DNA from: an uncultured Odoribacter sp.
GTDB lineage: Bacteria; Bacteroidota; Bacteroidia; Bacteroidales; Marinifilaceae
DNA length: 32,412 bases
Direction: 5' to 3'
Assembly (NCBI GenBank): GCA_905193145.1
Contig: CAJJNP010000015.1
Location: forward strand, 1 to 32,412
Shown: positions 8,101-15,602 of the stretch, in pieces
How the letters are laid out: each line of letters begins with the position of its first letter
Position numbering within the stretch: the first letter of the stretch is position 1
Notes under the pieces: model-generated
What the model saw: only the letters and a program-made list of their open reading frames with translations
Databases searched by the model: none
What the model was told of the DNA's origin: nothing
Program-made: the position numbers and the translations under genes

Positions 8101-9393
8101 TTAGAGACATTCTACAATTCGTTCCAAACGGTTTCCGCGAGAGCCTTTGATGAAAATGAATGATTCCGTCATTGGTTTTGTCCGGAGCATTTCCATCAGA
8201 GATTCCGTGTTAGGAAACCAAGTGATAAAATTACATTTCTCTTTGCAATGTTCAAAATTATTTCCAATGAGAAATAATTTCTCAATATTGCCTTGTAAAG
8301 CTAAATTTACAATATCTTCATGCGCCTTGCTGCTTGAAGAACCTAATTCTAGCATTTCGCCAAGAATAAGGACTTTATGTTCTCCTGGCATTTCGCAGAA
8401 GTTATTTACAGATACCTGCATACTGCTAGGATTCGCATTATAGGCATCCAAGATAATGGTGTTGTTTTCGCTTTTTATTAGTTGTGAGCGTAAATTCGAT
8501 GGATGATAAGTTTCAATCGCCTCTTGTATTTTTAGAGGATCAACTCCAAAATGGATGCCTACGGCTGAAGCTGCCATGGCATTGTCGAAGTTATAACCTC
8601 CTACTAAATGGGTCTTGATATAAAGTTGTCCTTTGGGAGCAATGATGGAGTAAACCAGATAGGGAACAGTTTGTTTTATTTCTCCTTCTAGAAGATTTCC
8701 CTTGATTCCATAAGTTGCTCGGTCATGGCCTTCACTGAGTTGCATCAGTAATTTGTCTGAAGCGCTGACAAACACTTTACCTCCTTTGGCAAAAACATGT
8801 TCGTATAGGGCTTTTTTGGTAGCAATAATGTTTTCATAGCTACAGAATCCTTCAAGATGGGCATAACCGATGTTGGTGATAAGTCCGAAATCCGGATCGG
8901 CAATGGCACATAAGTCTCGGATTTCTCCCGGATGGTTAGCGCCCATTTCTACAATGCCGAATTCAGTCGCTTCGTCCATGCTGAGCAGAGTTAAAGGCAC
9001 TCCAATATGATTATTAAAATTGCCTTGTGTGGCAAATGTTTTGTATTTTTTTGATAATACTGCATGACAGAGCTCTTTTGTCGTGGTTTTTCCATTGGTG
9101 CCTGTAATACCTAAAATAGGGAGACCAAGCCGTTTACGATGGTAATGTGCTAATTCTTGCAGGCATTTTAATGTATCTTTGACGAGAATACATTTTTCTC
9201 CATTGTATTTCGGATTGTCGATAATGGCAGTAGTAGCTCCATGTTCTATAGCTGTTAAAGCATACTCATTGCCGTCAAAATTTTCCCCTTTTAAGGCAAT
9301 AAAAATGTCTCCGGGTGTAATTTTTCGTGAGTCGGTTTCTACATGATGACCGCGGACGAACTGTTCATATATTTCAGCAATATTCTCTATCAT
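8101..9393 (-). CDS. murF: UDP-N-acetylmuramoyl-tripeptide--D-alanyl-D-alanine ligase
   Basis: Adds D-Ala-D-Ala to the UDP-MurNAc-tripeptide, the last cytoplasmic step of peptidoglycan precursor synthesis. The 430 residues show the Mur-ligase order: N-terminal domain with DSRKITPGDIFIALKG (21-36), ATP-binding GITGTNGKTTT (95-105), TQGNFNNHIGVPLTLL, and a C-terminal domain with LILGEMLELG. It stands alone rather than in a mur/fts cluster. It is the first gene of the murF-GT2-pyrC operon and is divergent from ispF; a -7-like box lies 46 bp upstream. Confidence 0.96.
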   Translation of the reverse strand: MIENIAEIYEQFVRGHHVETDSRKITPGDIFIALKGENFDGNEYALTAIEHGATTAIIDNPKYNGEKCILVKDTLKCLQELAHYHRKRLGLPILGITGTNGKTTTKELCHAVLSKKYKTFATQGNFNNHIGVPLTLLSMDEATEFGIVEMGANHPGEIRDLCAIADPDFGLITNIGYAHLEGFCSYENIIATKKALYEHVFAKGGKVFVSASDKLLMQLSEGHDRATYGIKGNLLEGEIKQTVPYLVYSIIAPKGQLYIKTHLVGGYNFDNAMAASAVGIHFGVDPLKIQEAIETYHPSNLRSQLIKSENNTIILDAYNANPSSMQVSVNNFCEMPGEHKVLILGEMLELGSSSSKAHEDIVNLALQGNIEKLFLIGNNFEHCKEKCNFITWFPNTESLMEMLRTKPMTESFIFIKGSRGNRLERIVECL

Positions 9394-9438
9394 GATATAT
9401 AAGTGGCGATTCTTTTGTTTAAGTTGGAATTCCCATTA

Positions 9439-9446
9439 CAAATTTA
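9439..9446 (-). promoter_or_regulatory. Possible -7 element for the murF operon
   Basis: On the minus strand TAAATTTG matches TAnnTTTG and lies 46 bp before the murF ATG. No -33 TTTG is found at 19-21 nt. It shares the 155-bp intergenic region with the divergent ispF promoter candidate. Confidence 0.45.
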
Positions 9447-9503
9447 GGGGATTTTCCTGAAAAAGTACTTTATTGTGAAAGGATATTATTGGGAAAAAGT
9501 TTT

Positions 9504-9511
9504 TATTTTTG
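9504..9511 (+). promoter_or_regulatory. Possible -7 element for ispF
   Basis: TATTTTTG matches the Bacteroides -7 consensus and ends 37 bp before the ispF ATG. A matching -33 element is not evident at the usual distance. Confidence 0.45.
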
Positions 9512-9548
9512 AATCATAAAATGTATCGTAATAGACAAAGGTTATACT

Positions 9549-10028
9549 ATGAGAATTAAAACAGGTATTGGAATTGATGTTCATCGTCTTGAAGAGGGAT
9601 TGGACTTTTGGTTGGGAGGCATTAAAATCGAACATTCCAAGGGATGCGTTGCGCATTCTGATGGTGATGTTTTGATTCATGCCATCTGTGATGCTCTATT
9701 GGGAGCTGCTGGATTGGGAGATATTGGTTTGCATTTTCCTGACACATGCCCAGCATATAAGGGTATTGATAGTAAGTTGTTATTGCAAAAAACAAAAGAA
9801 TTGATTGAAAATAAAGGATTTGCTATTAGCAATATCGATTCTGTGGTGTGTTTGCAGCGTCCTAAAATTCGTCTTTATATTGATGATATGCGTCGATGTC
9901 TTGCAGAGATTTTAGAAATGGATATTGAGGATATGTCAATTAAGGCGACAACGACAGAGCATTTGGGGTTTGAAGGACGTGAAGAAGGTGTATCTGCTTA
10001 TGCAACAGTTCTGATATATAAATTGTAA
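9549..10028 (+). CDS. ispF: 2-C-methyl-D-erythritol 2,4-cyclodiphosphate synthase
   Basis: Cyclises CDP-methylerythritol phosphate to MEcPP in the MEP isoprenoid pathway. The 159-residue length is exact for the family. The metal ligands are present: Asp10 and His12 in GIGIDVHRL, and His44 in AHSDGDVLIHA; the FPDT strand follows (63-66). It is a single-domain protein not fused to ispD. It is transcribed alone, divergent from murF, and closed by a strong hairpin terminator shared with the converging peptidase gene. Confidence 0.97.
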   Translation: MRIKTGIGIDVHRLEEGLDFWLGGIKIEHSKGCVAHSDGDVLIHAICDALLGAAGLGDIGLHFPDTCPAYKGIDSKLLLQKTKELIENKGFAISNIDSVVCLQRPKIRLYIDDMRRCLAEILEMDIEDMSIKATTTEHLGFEGREEGVSAYATVLIYKL

Positions 10029-10038
10029 GTGAATATAC

Positions 10039-10073
10039 AAAAAGTGGCTGTTATAATAACAGCCACTTTTTTT
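10039..10073. terminator. Bidirectional terminator between ispF and the peptidase gene
   Basis: GTGGCTGTTA (10044-10053) and TAACAGCCAC (10057-10066) form a 10-bp stem with a 3-nt loop, flanked by an A run (10039-10043) and a T run (10067-10073). It can end both convergent transcripts. Confidence 0.93.
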
Positions 10074-10076
10074 GTA

Positions 10077-11456
10077 TTAATACATATAGTCCCAAACAGG
10101 TAGTTGTACCGGTTTGCCTTTTAATGCTTCGATAGCTTTTTCATTCAAGTATGCTTTGCGAATCACAATGCGGAACATGTATTCGTCAAACCATTTGTCT
10201 GTAAATGTCAAATAGCCATTGTGTCCATTATCAGCACCCCAACTGTTTTCGAACTCCCATTTTACAGGCTTGTCGTTTGCATCTGTATCACAGCCTACCA
10301 AGGTCATTGCATGTGCAGAGCCGCTCTGACGTGTCAGGATGCGAGCTTTTTTGTCCATATGCAGTTTAACCCCCAATAATGATTCATAATCATACATTGC
10401 CGGATCCAATATTCCTTCTTCTCGGTTGAATTGTTTGCCTACATCACATGATGCATACATGGGTTCATTGTTTTTGATAGATGTCAAAGCTGCAACTTTG
10501 ATGTCTTCGTTCGGCAAATTCAGATAAATCCAGTTAATACCCTCTTGCGTATTGCGATAATTCTGTATTTCATATACTTTATAATACTCGCGAGTAGGGT
10601 CGTTCATAATCATGATATAGTTTTCCGGGGTATAGTCTGCCGGAGTGATTTCATCATAGAACTGCTTGGGTGTATAGTTGGCTAACTCTTTGATTTCTCC
10701 ATTTTTGGTTTTATATCTCCAAGTGAATTCATGAGGAGGTTCGCCTAAGCAAAGAGCAAGGATTCTATATACGTCTTTCAATACGTTTTTCTTTTCGTTG
10801 CGTAGCTCTTTTGCTTTTTTGCCACCTGCTGCCATTTCACGCAATGTGTAACCGCCGAGACGTAATTTTTCATTTACCAGACTAAGCAATTGTGCTGTGT
10901 TGTTTGAGTGTGCTGTTTCTGGCATCACCTCCTGTGGTACTACGCCATATTTCTTGGCTGCGTTATAATAAAGATTCCATACGCCACCGTCTCCAACTGG
11001 GTTCTTGAAATATTCTACTACGGCACGGTCGTCCATTGGCTTGTCTGTGGTAGCAATAATGTTTTCCAAAAACAGATTACTCTTTTCAAAGATATCCCAG
11101 AAATATAGATAGTTGTGTGAAAAATCGAAAGCGTTGAGATTATATTTTTTCATAATCTGTGGACGCAATACGTTCATGGAGGTAAACATCCAACAACGTC
11201 CGGAACTCAATTGGTTTGTGATTCCTTTTACATCTGCCCGATATTTGAAATAGTGGTCGATTTTCCCTTGCAAATCACGGTTCAGTGCATTCTGACGGAT
11301 ATTTTTATCCACTGTTAGAATGTTCTGGATAGCTTTTGTTGATGCGTCTTTTTTGAAACTTGCTTGAATCTCCTGCAAATCTTTGTCTGTAATGCTTTGG
11401 GCAAATACCCCAGAGCATGCAAGCAGTAAACTTGTAGCGATTAATGTTCTTTTCAT
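10077..11456 (-). CDS. Secreted C1-family aminopeptidase, bleomycin hydrolase / PepC-like
   Basis: A papain-fold cysteine peptidase of the bleomycin hydrolase type, expected to trim peptides. The 459 residues begin with a signal peptide (MKRTLIATSLLLACSGVFAQ) and no membrane anchor follows, so it should act in the periplasm or outside the cell, unlike the classical cytosolic enzymes. The catalytic set is present: Gln82 and Cys88 in NQLSSGRCW, His382 in SAHAMTLVG, and Asn404 in ENSWG. Bleomycin hydrolases self-process their C-terminal tail; here the protein ends WDYMY. It lies 28 bp after lpdA with no terminator between, so it may be read through from lpdA. Confidence 0.92.
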   Translation of the reverse strand: MKRTLIATSLLLACSGVFAQSITDKDLQEIQASFKKDASTKAIQNILTVDKNIRQNALNRDLQGKIDHYFKYRADVKGITNQLSSGRCWMFTSMNVLRPQIMKKYNLNAFDFSHNYLYFWDIFEKSNLFLENIIATTDKPMDDRAVVEYFKNPVGDGGVWNLYYNAAKKYGVVPQEVMPETAHSNNTAQLLSLVNEKLRLGGYTLREMAAGGKKAKELRNEKKNVLKDVYRILALCLGEPPHEFTWRYKTKNGEIKELANYTPKQFYDEITPADYTPENYIMIMNDPTREYYKVYEIQNYRNTQEGINWIYLNLPNEDIKVAALTSIKNNEPMYASCDVGKQFNREEGILDPAMYDYESLLGVKLHMDKKARILTRQSGSAHAMTLVGCDTDANDKPVKWEFENSWGADNGHNGYLTFTDKWFDEYMFRIVIRKAYLNEKAIEALKGKPVQLPVWDYMY

Positions 11457-11484
11457 TAAAATTGATTTTATTGTTATTGATTAT

Positions 11485-12876
11485 TTATAAATGTATTACT
11501 TCGTCATATGCTGCAGCTGCGGCTTCCATTACAGCTTCGCTCATCGTCGGATGAGGATGTACTGTTTTGATCAGATCGTGTGCTGTCAGACCTTTTTGTC
11601 TGGCAACCACCAGTTCTGCAATCATTTCAGTAACATTGGCACCCACCATGTGTGCTCCTAGAATGCTTCCGTCTTTAGCATTGAAAATCAGTTTGATGAA
11701 ACCGTCATTTGCTCCTGCAGAACTTGCTTTTCCTGAAGCTGTAAATGGAAATTTACCGATTTTCATTTCATAACCGGCCTCTTGTGCTTTTGCTTCAGAA
11801 AGTCCGACAGAAGCAACTTCCGGAGTTGTGTATGTGCAGCCGGGTATGTTGTCGTAGCGGATTGGTTCCGGAGTCATACCGGCCATCTTTTCTACACAAC
11901 AGATGGCTTCTGCCGAGGCTACGTGTGCCAATGCAGGTCCATGTACAATATCTCCGATGGCATATACACCTTCTACGTTGGTACGGTAATAATCGTCCAC
12001 TTTTATTTTGCCGCGTTCCATTTCAATACCCAATTCTTCAAGTCCGATATTCTCTACATTGGGCGCGATGCCGACAGCTGACAATACCATTTCTGCTTCA
12101 TGAACTTCTATGTCTCCTTTTTTGTTTCGGATATTGACTTTTAGCAATTCTCCTGTTGTATCAATGCTTTCTACAGTAGATTTAACCATGACATTGATTC
12201 CGGCTTTTTTGAATGAACGTCCCACCTGTTTGGATACTTCTTCGTCTTCCACTGGTAAAATATTGGGCATAAATTCAACTAAAGTTACTTTCGTTCCCAT
12301 TGAATTATAGAACCAGGCTAATTCAGAACCGATAGCTCCAGAACCGACTACGAGTAATGATGCTGGACAATGGTCTAGTGTAAGTGCCTCCCGATATCCG
12401 ATGATACGTTTCCCGTCTTGAGGGATGGCCGGTAGTACCCGTGAACGGGCTCCGGTTGCTAAAATGATATGTTTTGCTGTATATAATGTTTTTTCTCCTT
12501 CTGCATCGGTTACTTCAACTTGCTTGTCTGCTGTTAGTCTTCCTGTTCCTGCGATAACGGTAATATTGTTTTTCTTAAAGAGATATTGAATTCCTTTGCT
12601 CATTTTATCAGCAACACCCCGACTTCGTGCAATAATTGCTGCAAAATCCGGCTCTGCGCTTTCTATCTTGATACCATATGATTCTGCATGACGAGCATAA
12701 TCAAGCACTTGTGCTGATTTTAAAAGCGATTTGGTAGGAATACATCCCCAATTCAGACAGATTCCTCCTTGTTCTGCACGTTCCACAACAGCTACATTAA
12801 ACCCTAGTTGGGCTCCGCGAATGGCAGCTACATATCCACCGGGACCGCTACCGATAACCATTAAATCGTAATTCAT
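11485..12876 (-). CDS. lpdA: Dihydrolipoyl dehydrogenase
   Basis: FAD-dependent disulfide oxidoreductase that reoxidises dihydrolipoamide with NAD+ in 2-oxoacid dehydrogenase or glycine-cleavage complexes. The 463-residue protein has the FAD motif GSGPGG (9-14), redox-active Cys40 and Cys45 in GGICLNWGCIPTKS, an NAD-binding GSGAIGSE motif, and the C-terminal HPHPTMSE with catalytic His442. No lipoyl domain is fused to it, and no E1, E2 or gcv gene is adjacent, so its partner complex cannot be read from context. It has a consensus promoter upstream (12935-12965). Confidence 0.96.
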   Translation of the reverse strand: MNYDLMVIGSGPGGYVAAIRGAQLGFNVAVVERAEQGGICLNWGCIPTKSLLKSAQVLDYARHAESYGIKIESAEPDFAAIIARSRGVADKMSKGIQYLFKKNNITVIAGTGRLTADKQVEVTDAEGEKTLYTAKHIILATGARSRVLPAIPQDGKRIIGYREALTLDHCPASLLVVGSGAIGSELAWFYNSMGTKVTLVEFMPNILPVEDEEVSKQVGRSFKKAGINVMVKSTVESIDTTGELLKVNIRNKKGDIEVHEAEMVLSAVGIAPNVENIGLEELGIEMERGKIKVDDYYRTNVEGVYAIGDIVHGPALAHVASAEAICCVEKMAGMTPEPIRYDNIPGCTYTTPEVASVGLSEAKAQEAGYEMKIGKFPFTASGKASSAGANDGFIKLIFNAKDGSILGAHMVGANVTEMIAELVVARQKGLTAHDLIKTVHPHPTMSEAVMEAAAAAYDEVIHL

Positions 12877-12934
12877 ATTTTTGTTGGTATTTGTTATTTC
12901 AGTTGTATTGTATTAGCGCATTTCAGCACGAGAG

Positions 12935-12965
12935 CAAAAATAAAAATAACTGCACACTTTTCAAA
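12935..12965 (-). promoter_or_regulatory. Consensus Bacteroides-type promoter for lpdA
   Basis: On the minus strand TTTG (12962-12965), then exactly 19 nt, then TATTTTTG (12935-12942), matching TTTG-N19-21-TAnnTTTG at all fixed positions. The start point would be near 12928, leaving a leader of about 50 nt before the lpdA ATG. Confidence 0.82.
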
Positions 12966-12971
12966 CGTTTT

Positions 12972-12994
12972 CAAAAAAAGAGTTCTTCTCTTTT
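12972..12994 (-). terminator. Weak rho-independent terminator after znuB
   Basis: AAAAGAG (12976-12982) and CTCTTTT (12988-12994) form a 7-bp AT-rich stem with a 5-nt loop directly after the znuB stop. On the minus strand it is followed by a short T run. It should end the zinc-uptake operon before the lpdA promoter. Confidence 0.6.
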
Positions 12995-12995
12995 A

Positions 12996-13805
12996 TTATG
13001 CAGAATGATTGATGCGGGTCCATCCCCAACTTAACACAAAGAGTAGCAGAAAGCAGACTACAATAGTCGCTCCTGTAGGGGTTTGGAGTGTGGCCGCAAT
13101 AAAAAGTCCAGCTACCGAGCCAATCATACTGATGAGCGAAGAGGCAACAAGTTGTTGCGTGAAGTTCTTGTAGAATAATCCGGCAATAGCTTGTGGGATC
13201 GTTAAATAAGATATGATTAATATGATGCCGGCCAATTTCAGGCAAACGACAATGCAAACCGCAATAATCATAGTGATGGCAATGTCAAGGATATTTACAT
13301 GTACGTGGTGGGTTTGACTGTATTCTTTATCAAATGCAATGTAAAAAAGGGGACGGTAGAAGCAGGCAAAAAAGAGGACTACTATCAGACAAAGAACTCC
13401 CGTTAGTATAATTTGTCCTGTAGTTACAGTTAAGATGTTGCCGAACAGATAGGAGATAAGGTTGGGTGCATACCCTGGAGTCAGGTAAATAAAAAGGATG
13501 CCGATAGCCATGCCTGCCGACCAGAAGATCCCGATGAGAGAATCTTCACGGAATTTTTTATTCTCTCCTAAAAACAGAATCCCCAAAGCTGCCAATTGTG
13601 CAAAAACAGTTGCTCCCAGCATAGGCGAAAGCCCCAGATAATAGGACAGTCCCAATCCCCCGAAGGAAGCGTGTGTGATACCTCCACTGATAAATACCAT
13701 CCGTTTGGCTACAATATAGGTACCTACAAGGCCGCAGCATATGCTGATAAGTATGGTACTGATAAGTGCATTTTGGAAAAAATCGTATTGTAGTAGTTCG
13801 AACAT
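12996..13805 (-). CDS. znuB: Metal ABC transporter permease (ZnuB/ABC-3 family)
   Basis: The membrane channel subunit of a zinc or manganese importer. The 269 residues contain about eight hydrophobic segments and the family pattern near the N-terminus (DFFQNALISTILISICCGLVG), the ISGGITHASFGGLGL region and a late ISYLTIPQAIAGL segment. It is the last gene of a three-gene operon: the ATPase gene ends upstream of it with a 20-bp gap. A weak terminator follows the stop. Zinc rather than manganese is suggested only by the His-rich binding protein encoded upstream. Confidence 0.92.
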   Translation of the reverse strand: MFELLQYDFFQNALISTILISICCGLVGTYIVAKRMVFISGGITHASFGGLGLSYYLGLSPMLGATVFAQLAALGILFLGENKKFREDSLIGIFWSAGMAIGILFIYLTPGYAPNLISYLFGNILTVTTGQIILTGVLCLIVVLFFACFYRPLFYIAFDKEYSQTHHVHVNILDIAITMIIAVCIVVCLKLAGIILIISYLTIPQAIAGLFYKNFTQQLVASSLISMIGSVAGLFIAATLQTPTGATIVVCFLLLFVLSWGWTRINHSA

Positions 13806-13825
13806 AGTTGTTATATTGGTTGTTT

Positions 13826-14566
13826 TTATTGGTGATTTGATAAAACACGATGAGGCACATGTCCGTGTGTGATGAGTTCAATCGGGCAGTTGTATGCTTG
13901 AAGTTGCTCTGGTGTAATTAGGTTGGAATGATGATAATGTAATTCCCGGTTTACGCAGGCAATGGTTTTTACATACGAACAGATTGTTCCTAAGTCGTGT
14001 GATACCATTACAATACTCATGCTTTTATTCAACTCTTGGAGGATGGGGTAAAACTCTTTTTCAAAGTTACTATCCACATAGGTTGTAGGTTCATCTAATA
14101 TCAGCACTTGAGGCGAAGAGATGATAGCTCTGCAAAGCAGCACACGTTGAATTTGTCCGCCGGATAAATTTCCTATGGGCGTATTTTTGTAGGCTCCCAT
14201 GGCATATTTGTCTAATAAAGAGTAAGCTCTTTCTCGGTCTTTTTTTGTATACGAACGGAAAAGTCCCTTGTTCGACATGAGTCCGGACATGACAACTTCT
14301 GTTACACTAATGGGAAAGCGTTGGTCGAAACGGTTTGTTTGCGGTAAATAGCCGAAAAGATTCTGTAGGGGAGCATGATAGGTGATTTCACCGGTTGACG
14401 GCTTTATCAGACCTAATATTACTTTTAATAACGTTGTTTTGCCGCCACCGTTGGGGCCGATGATGCCCATGAAATCTCCTTCATTGATGCAGAGGTTGAT
14501 ATGCTGCAACACTGTCTGATAATCATATCCTGCGGATACGTCTTTTAATTCGAGAATGGGCTTCAT
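13826..14566 (-). CDS. znuC: Metal ABC transporter ATP-binding protein (ZnuC-like)
   Basis: The ATPase that powers the metal importer with the permease and binding protein of the same operon. In 246 residues it has Walker A GPNGGGKTT (37-45), a Q-loop near residue 76, the ABC signature LSGGQ (134-138), Walker B VLILDEP (154-160) and the switch histidine in MVSHDL. Its start overlaps the end of znuA by 4 bp, which suggests coupled translation. The C-terminal tail contains several His residues, as in some ZnuC proteins. Confidence 0.94.
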   Translation of the reverse strand: MKPILELKDVSAGYDYQTVLQHINLCINEGDFMGIIGPNGGGKTTLLKVILGLIKPSTGEITYHAPLQNLFGYLPQTNRFDQRFPISVTEVVMSGLMSNKGLFRSYTKKDRERAYSLLDKYAMGAYKNTPIGNLSGGQIQRVLLCRAIISSPQVLILDEPTTYVDSNFEKEFYPILQELNKSMSIVMVSHDLGTICSYVKTIACVNRELHYHHSNLITPEQLQAYNCPIELITHGHVPHRVLSNHQ

Positions 14567-15441
14567 AACTTCTCTTGTAATACTTTTATGAGTTTATTGA
14601 TTTCCTCTGTCCAATTTTCTGCCAAAGGGTCAATGGGGATGACTTCTCCTCCAATTTCTTTGGCTACAGATAATGCGTTGTTTTTATCAAATTGACTTTG
14701 TATGAATATGATGCGAATATTTTTTTCTTTTGCTAAATCAATGATATGCTTTAAATGAGCTGGATTCGGTTCTTTCCCTTCATTTTCGATAGCAACCTGC
14801 TGCAAACCATAGTCATCGGCAAGGTAAGTCAAGGCGGGATGATAAATGAGAAACATACTGCCTCGTTTTTCATTTAACGCACTGTCGGCTTTTTCCTTTA
14901 CGGTCTCGATTTCTTTGGAAAGAGTTTTATATCCTTCTTCAAATTTTTCCTTTTGGGTTGGATATTGTTCGGATAATGCCTTGAATATCTGTTGTGCCAT
15001 TTGGGCAACATAGCGAGGTGACGACCAAATGTGAGGGTCCACTCCTGAATGTTCGTGTCCGTTGTGGTGCTGGTGGCCGCAGCTGCCACTGAGCAGTTTT
15101 ATTCCTTCTGAATGATTGATAATGCGGATATCTTTTCGCTGTTTTATCACAGGAGCAAGGTGTGTCAATTCAAAAGGAAGATGGCCGATAGTGAAGCAAA
15201 TATCGCTGTCATATAATTTTTTTAATTGTTCAGTGCTGAGATCACAGGTTTCAGGACTCATTCCCGGTGGAATCATAACGTTGACTTGCAGATAGTCACC
15301 GGCTATTTTTTCGACAAGATATTTTTGTGGCAGAATACTTACGCTGACGGTCTGTTTGTTACCACTCTTCTCTTTACACGCTTGTATACTGAGAATGACG
15401 CACAATAAGCCGATGATTGTGTATGGTTGGTTGATGCGCAT
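14563..15441 (-). CDS. znuA: Zinc/manganese ABC transporter substrate-binding lipoprotein (ZnuA-like)
   Basis: Captures metal in the periplasm and hands it to the ABC permease. The 292-residue protein has a lipoprotein signal with lipobox SIQAC (Cys22). A His-rich loop (His123, 125, 126, 129, 131) precedes DPHIW (His137), and further expected ligands are His201 (YHPALTYLA) and Asp271 (IDPLAENW). The first ligand position, usually His in a SPHxYE-like motif, is here SPETCD, so Glu64 replaces His. First gene of znuA-znuC-znuB, overlapping znuC by 4 bp. Two GATAACA repeats lie upstream (15490-15519). Confidence 0.93.
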   Translation of the reverse strand: MRINQPYTIIGLLCVILSIQACKEKSGNKQTVSVSILPQKYLVEKIAGDYLQVNVMIPPGMSPETCDLSTEQLKKLYDSDICFTIGHLPFELTHLAPVIKQRKDIRIINHSEGIKLLSGSCGHQHHNGHEHSGVDPHIWSSPRYVAQMAQQIFKALSEQYPTQKEKFEEGYKTLSKEIETVKEKADSALNEKRGSMFLIYHPALTYLADDYGLQQVAIENEGKEPNPAHLKHIIDLAKEKNIRIIFIQSQFDKNNALSVAKEIGGEVIPIDPLAENWTEEINKLIKVLQEKL

Positions 15442-15489
15442 AGCTATTATTTGTTTGTGTGTTTGTTATTCTTATTTAGAGCGAGTAAA

Positions 15490-15519
15490 GATAACATGAA
15501 TTGGCGAAAAATGATAACA
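15490..15519. promoter_or_regulatory. GATAACA direct repeats upstream of znuA
   Basis: GATAACA occurs at 15490-15496 and 15513-15519, 23 bp apart, on the plus strand, 49-78 bp upstream of the minus-strand znuA start. The promoter-proximal copy overlaps a TATCTTTA box resembling a -7 element. It could be a site for a Fur/Zur-type metal regulator, but no full palindrome is present. Confidence 0.3.
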
Positions 15520-15551
15520 ATCGTGATTAAAAACCGTGAAGTATATAAAAG

Positions 15552-15579
15552 AAAAACCCGGAAAATGTTCCGGGTTTTC
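15552..15579 (-). terminator. Terminator of the tricorn-like peptidase gene
   Basis: AAAACCCGGAA (15553-15563) and TTCCGGGTTTT (15568-15578) form an 11-bp stem with a 4-nt loop. On the minus strand it is followed by a T-rich run. It lies 23 bp after the stop of the minus-strand gene at 15603. Confidence 0.9.
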
Positions 15580-15602
15580 TGTAAAATGGTCGTATCCGAC
15601 TC

